Shown here: in pieces, positions 62,913 through 64,000 of the stretch
Layout of the letters: every line of letters begins with the position of its first letter
Numbering within the stretch: the stretch's first letter is position 1
From: Hyphomicrobiales bacterium
GTDB lineage: Bacteria > Pseudomonadota > Alphaproteobacteria > Rhizobiales > MH13
Direction: 5' to 3'
Length of the DNA: 64,000 nt
Assembly: GCA_017642935.1 (NCBI GenBank)
Contig: JAEPOK010000002.1
Location: 927,501-991,500 of the forward strand
Made by a program: the position numbers and the translations under genes
The notes under the pieces: model-generated
Told to the model about the DNA's origin: nothing
The model's database searches: none
Seen by the model: only the letters and a program-made list of their open reading frames with translations

Positions 62913-63518
62913 TCAGACCCAGGGACGGTCTGCTTCCATCTGGCCTTCAAAGCTGTCGATGTGCGGCGCTTTTTCCATCGTCAGGCCGATATCATCCAGA
63001 CCGTTCATCAGGCAGTGTTTGCGGAACGGATCGATTTCAAAATTGATCGTACCACCATCTGGGCCTTTGATGGTCTGGCCTTCAAGGTCGATGCTCAGCG
63101 TTGCGTTGGAGCCGCGCTGCGCATCGTCCATGAGCTTATCCAGCTCCTCCGGCGTGACCACGATGGGCAGAATGCCGTTCTTGAAGCAGTTGTTGTAGAA
63201 AATATCGGCGAAGCTGGTGGAGATCACGCAGCGAATGCCATAGTCGAGCAGTGCCCATGGCGCGTGCTCACGGCTTGACCCACAACCGAAATTGTCGCCG
63301 GCGACCAAAATGTTGGCGTCGCGATAGGCGGGCTTGTTGAGCACGAAATCGGCGTTTTCGGTGCCGTCCTCGTTGAAGCGCATTTCGTAGAAAAGGCTTT
63401 TGCCAAGGCCGGTGCGCTTGATGGTCTTCAAGAACTGTTTGGGGATGATCATGTCGGTGTCGACATTGATCACGGGCATGGGCGCGGCGACCGAGGTCAG
63501 CGTTGTGAACTTTTCCAT
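62913..63518 (-). CDS. leuD: 3-isopropylmalate dehydratase small subunit
   Basis: A 201-residue swivel domain of isopropylmalate isomerase (leucine synthesis): [48 protein letters not shown], the conserved [17 protein letters not shown], and [19 protein letters not shown]. The start at ATG 63518 has GGAGA upstream and gives normal length; the 30 codons before it are not family-like. leuC is not in the window. Confidence 0.97.
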   Translation of the reverse strand: MEKFTTLTSVAAPMPVINVDTDMIIPKQFLKTIKRTGLGKSLFYEMRFNEDGTENADFVLNKPAYRDANILVAGDNFGCGSSREHAPWALLDYGIRCVISTSFADIFYNNCFKNGILPIVVTPEELDKLMDDAQRGSNATLSIDLEGQTIKGPDGGTINFEIDPFRKHCLMNGLDDIGLTMEKAPHIDSFEGQMEADRPWV

Positions 63519-63628
63519 TAGACGCAAATTCTCCTGATAGGCCGTCCTGTTAGCAAGGCCGACACGGCGCCACAAGACTGTACCGTAGGTTGCTTGACCG
63601 GGCCTCACGTCTCTGACACTGGCACTGT

Positions 63629-64000
63629 ATGTCCGATGCTTCTTCGACTGCTGGAAATGGTCTGCGTTTCACCGCCCATGGTTTGGTGCGTGGGGGGCAA
63701 AGACTGTTGCCTGTTTCGGTGTTTGTTTTGCCGTTTGGCGTTGCCTATGGGGCCGCCGCGATTGAGAGCGGTCTTTCGGCTGATCAGGCTATCGTCATGA
63801 GCCTGGTGGTGTTTGCAGGTGCCTCCCAGTTTGCTGCGCTCGATCTCTGGCAAAGCCCGCTACCGTTCCTCTCGCTGGCGCTGGTGGTGCTTGCGGTGAA
63901 TGCGCGCCATTTCATCCTGGGCGCGGCGATCTCGCCCTATGTGAACCCTTTGCCGGCGCGCCACTGGTTTGGGTCTTTGATGATGTTGTCCGACGTCAAT
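63629..64000 (+). CDS. azlC: AzlC-family membrane protein, N-terminal part (runs off window)
   Basis: The open frame from ATG 63629 runs to the window end (124 codons). Translation gives [49 protein letters not shown] and [21 protein letters not shown]. These match AzlC, the large subunit of branched-chain amino acid exporters that usually pairs with AzlD. It is divergent from leuD with a 110-base gap, which suits a role linked to branched-chain amino acids. Confidence 0.88.
   Translation, partial: MSDASSTAGNGLRFTAHGLVRGGQRLLPVSVFVLPFGVAYGAAAIESGLSADQAIVMSLVVFAGASQFAALDLWQSPLPFLSLALVVLAVNARHFILGAAISPYVNPLPARHWFGSLMMLSDVN

Overview
The window looks like a chromosomal segment of an alphaproteobacterium, most likely of the Hyphomicrobiales (Rhizobiales) or a near relative. 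The signs are the rRNA type, high-GC coding DNA with low-GC promoter patches, an initiator tRNA with an A-U pair in its anticodon stem, a type II sulfide:quinone oxidoreductase next to a small membrane protein, a narK1-narK2-narGHJI respiratory cluster, and many ABC uptake systems with catabolic operons. I saw no insertion sequence, phage module or CRISPR array.

Layout. 1-1301: 3' part of a 23S rRNA gene, 5S rRNA and a UUCG-loop terminator. 1302-6504: a doubtful broken ORF, an orphan secreted protein, a universal stress protein, a Tat-exported sulfide:quinone oxidoreductase with its membrane partner, a LOS-type glycosyltransferase, and the initiator tRNA, which lies about 5.2 kb from the 5S gene. 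6.8-14.2 kb: a plus-strand peptide-class ABC importer operon (binding protein, two permeases, two ATPases) ending in an HSL-family esterase and an ABM-fold monooxygenase. 14.4-22.9 kb: a GntR regulator facing a minus-strand operon with a carbohydrate ABC importer, RraA-type aldolase, 2-hydroxyacid dehydrogenase, lactonase-like amidohydrolase and Gfo/Idh/MocA dehydrogenase. This reads as a sugar-to-lactone-to-acid catabolic route. 23.1-35.7 kb: a minus-strand run with two nitrate transporters, narG, narH, narJ, narI, a parvulin, a hemerythrin-like protein, a carbonic anhydrase and a DUF2478 protein, preceded by an FNR-type box. A divergent Crp/Fnr regulator lies beyond it.

37-42.4 kb holds small regulator/transporter units: an ABM protein, an MFS transporter with a 47-residue membrane protein coupled to it, a LysR regulator with a DsbA-like oxidoreductase, and an XRE regulator with a second MFS transporter. 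42.6-59.3 kb is a large carbohydrate island: PfkB kinase and SorC regulator; a minus-strand set with fused E1, stand-alone lipoyl carrier and alpha/beta hydrolase (an acetoin-dehydrogenase-like system with a split E2); then RpiR regulator, UlaG-like hydrolase, shikimate-dehydrogenase-like enzyme and cupin phosphoglucose isomerase. Opposite these lies a plus-strand operon with a MalFGK-type importer, xylulokinase-like kinase, aldo/keto reductase and sugar epimerase. The divergent promoter region between the two arms carries three AT-rich palindromes, good candidates for RpiR operators. 59.6-64 kb: a DEAD-box helicase fused to a cold shock domain, an LctP permease, leuD and the start of an azlC gene.

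Most notable: the three-gene lipoyl system, the RpiR island with its shared palindromes, the lactone/aldolase operon with no recognisable dehydratase, stem-loops just 3' of all three binding-protein genes, the helicase-cold shock fusion, and the small ATGA-coupled membrane protein. All functional calls come from reading the translated sequence and motifs; no database search was run.
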